A stretch of 5,252 nt of DNA from the NCBI GenBank assembly GCA_947285985.1, contig CAMYPB010000051.1, positions 1 to 5,252 on the forward strand. Reading direction: 5' to 3'. A model generated the notes under the pieces. That model was not told where the DNA came from. It worked only from the letters and a program-made list of their open reading frames with translations, and ran no database searches. This DNA comes from an uncultured Holosporaceae bacterium (GTDB taxonomy: Bacteria; Pseudomonadota; Alphaproteobacteria; RUG11792). The translations under genes were made by a program, and so were the position numbers. Below, piece after piece: positions 5,226 to 5,252 of the stretch; the first letter of the stretch is position 1, and each line of letters starts with the position of its first letter.

Positions 5226-5252
5226 GGATATTTGAACAAAATGTCTCATAAA

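Larger units (their letters stand above)
5102..5252. other. Non-coding stretch after the radical SAM gene
   Basis: There is no supported gene here. The stretch holds the second copy of the 30-bp element, a weak hairpin with a T-run, and an inverted pair TTGTTCAAAT (5131-5140) / ATTTGAACAA (5230-5239). An ATG at 5241 opens a frame (Met-Ser-His-Lys) that runs off the window, but GGAT 11 nt upstream is a poor ribosome site, so I do not call a gene. Confidence 0.5.

Noticed and set aside
5241..5252. Possible start of a further gene or second precursor (ATG TCT CAT AAA)
   Set aside because: Only four codons are visible and GGAT 11 nt upstream is a poor ribosome site.

Overview
The window is AT-rich bacterial DNA holding three genes in a divergent arrangement. 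I read them as a small, self-contained peptide-modification (RiPP-type) locus with its own regulator. A large minus-strand gene (68-3493) encodes a LuxR-type HTH / membrane segment / NB-ARC-like STAND ATPase / TPR protein. On the plus strand are a 53-codon gene (3781-3942), too short to stand out as an ORF but with a strong ribosome binding site, and a 363-aa radical SAM/SPASM enzyme (4010-5101). The small peptide ends in Cys-Gly-Leu-Cys-Val-Gly-Pro-Asp-Trp. Its position just upstream of a radical SAM/SPASM protein is the classic layout of a precursor and its maturase.

Organism: low GC, Ile/Lys/Asn-rich proteins, and a LuxR-HTH plus NB-ARC plus TPR architecture fit a low-GC, possibly host-associated proteobacterium (Legionellales or Holosporales/Rickettsiales-like). 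This is a weak inference; there is no rRNA, tRNA or housekeeping gene to settle it.

Layout: 1-81 is the 3' flank of the regulator, with two stacked palindromes and a T-run that look like a terminator for something entering from the left. 68-3493 (-) is the regulator. 3494-3780 is a 287-bp divergent control region with a TATAAT box for the regulator, a 19-bp perfect palindrome overlapping the -35 of the peptide promoter, a second dyad (ATGAGAA-N13-TTCTCAT) upstream of it, and tandem TGATGAAAA repeats. 3781-3942 (+) is the precursor. 3940-3986 is a tandem 15-bp repeat running into a 10-bp hairpin that may set the precursor:enzyme ratio. 4010-5101 (+) is the maturase. 5102-5252 is non-coding and carries a near-copy of a 30-bp element from the divergent control region.

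Model (inference): the STAND protein senses a ligand through its ATPase/TPR half. It then acts through its N-terminal GerE-type HTH on one or both dyads to switch on the precursor and the radical SAM enzyme, which would install a crosslink or oxidative change on the Cys/Trp-containing C-terminus. No exporter, protease or immunity gene is visible; they would lie to the right, be supplied elsewhere, or be unnecessary if the product acts inside the cell.
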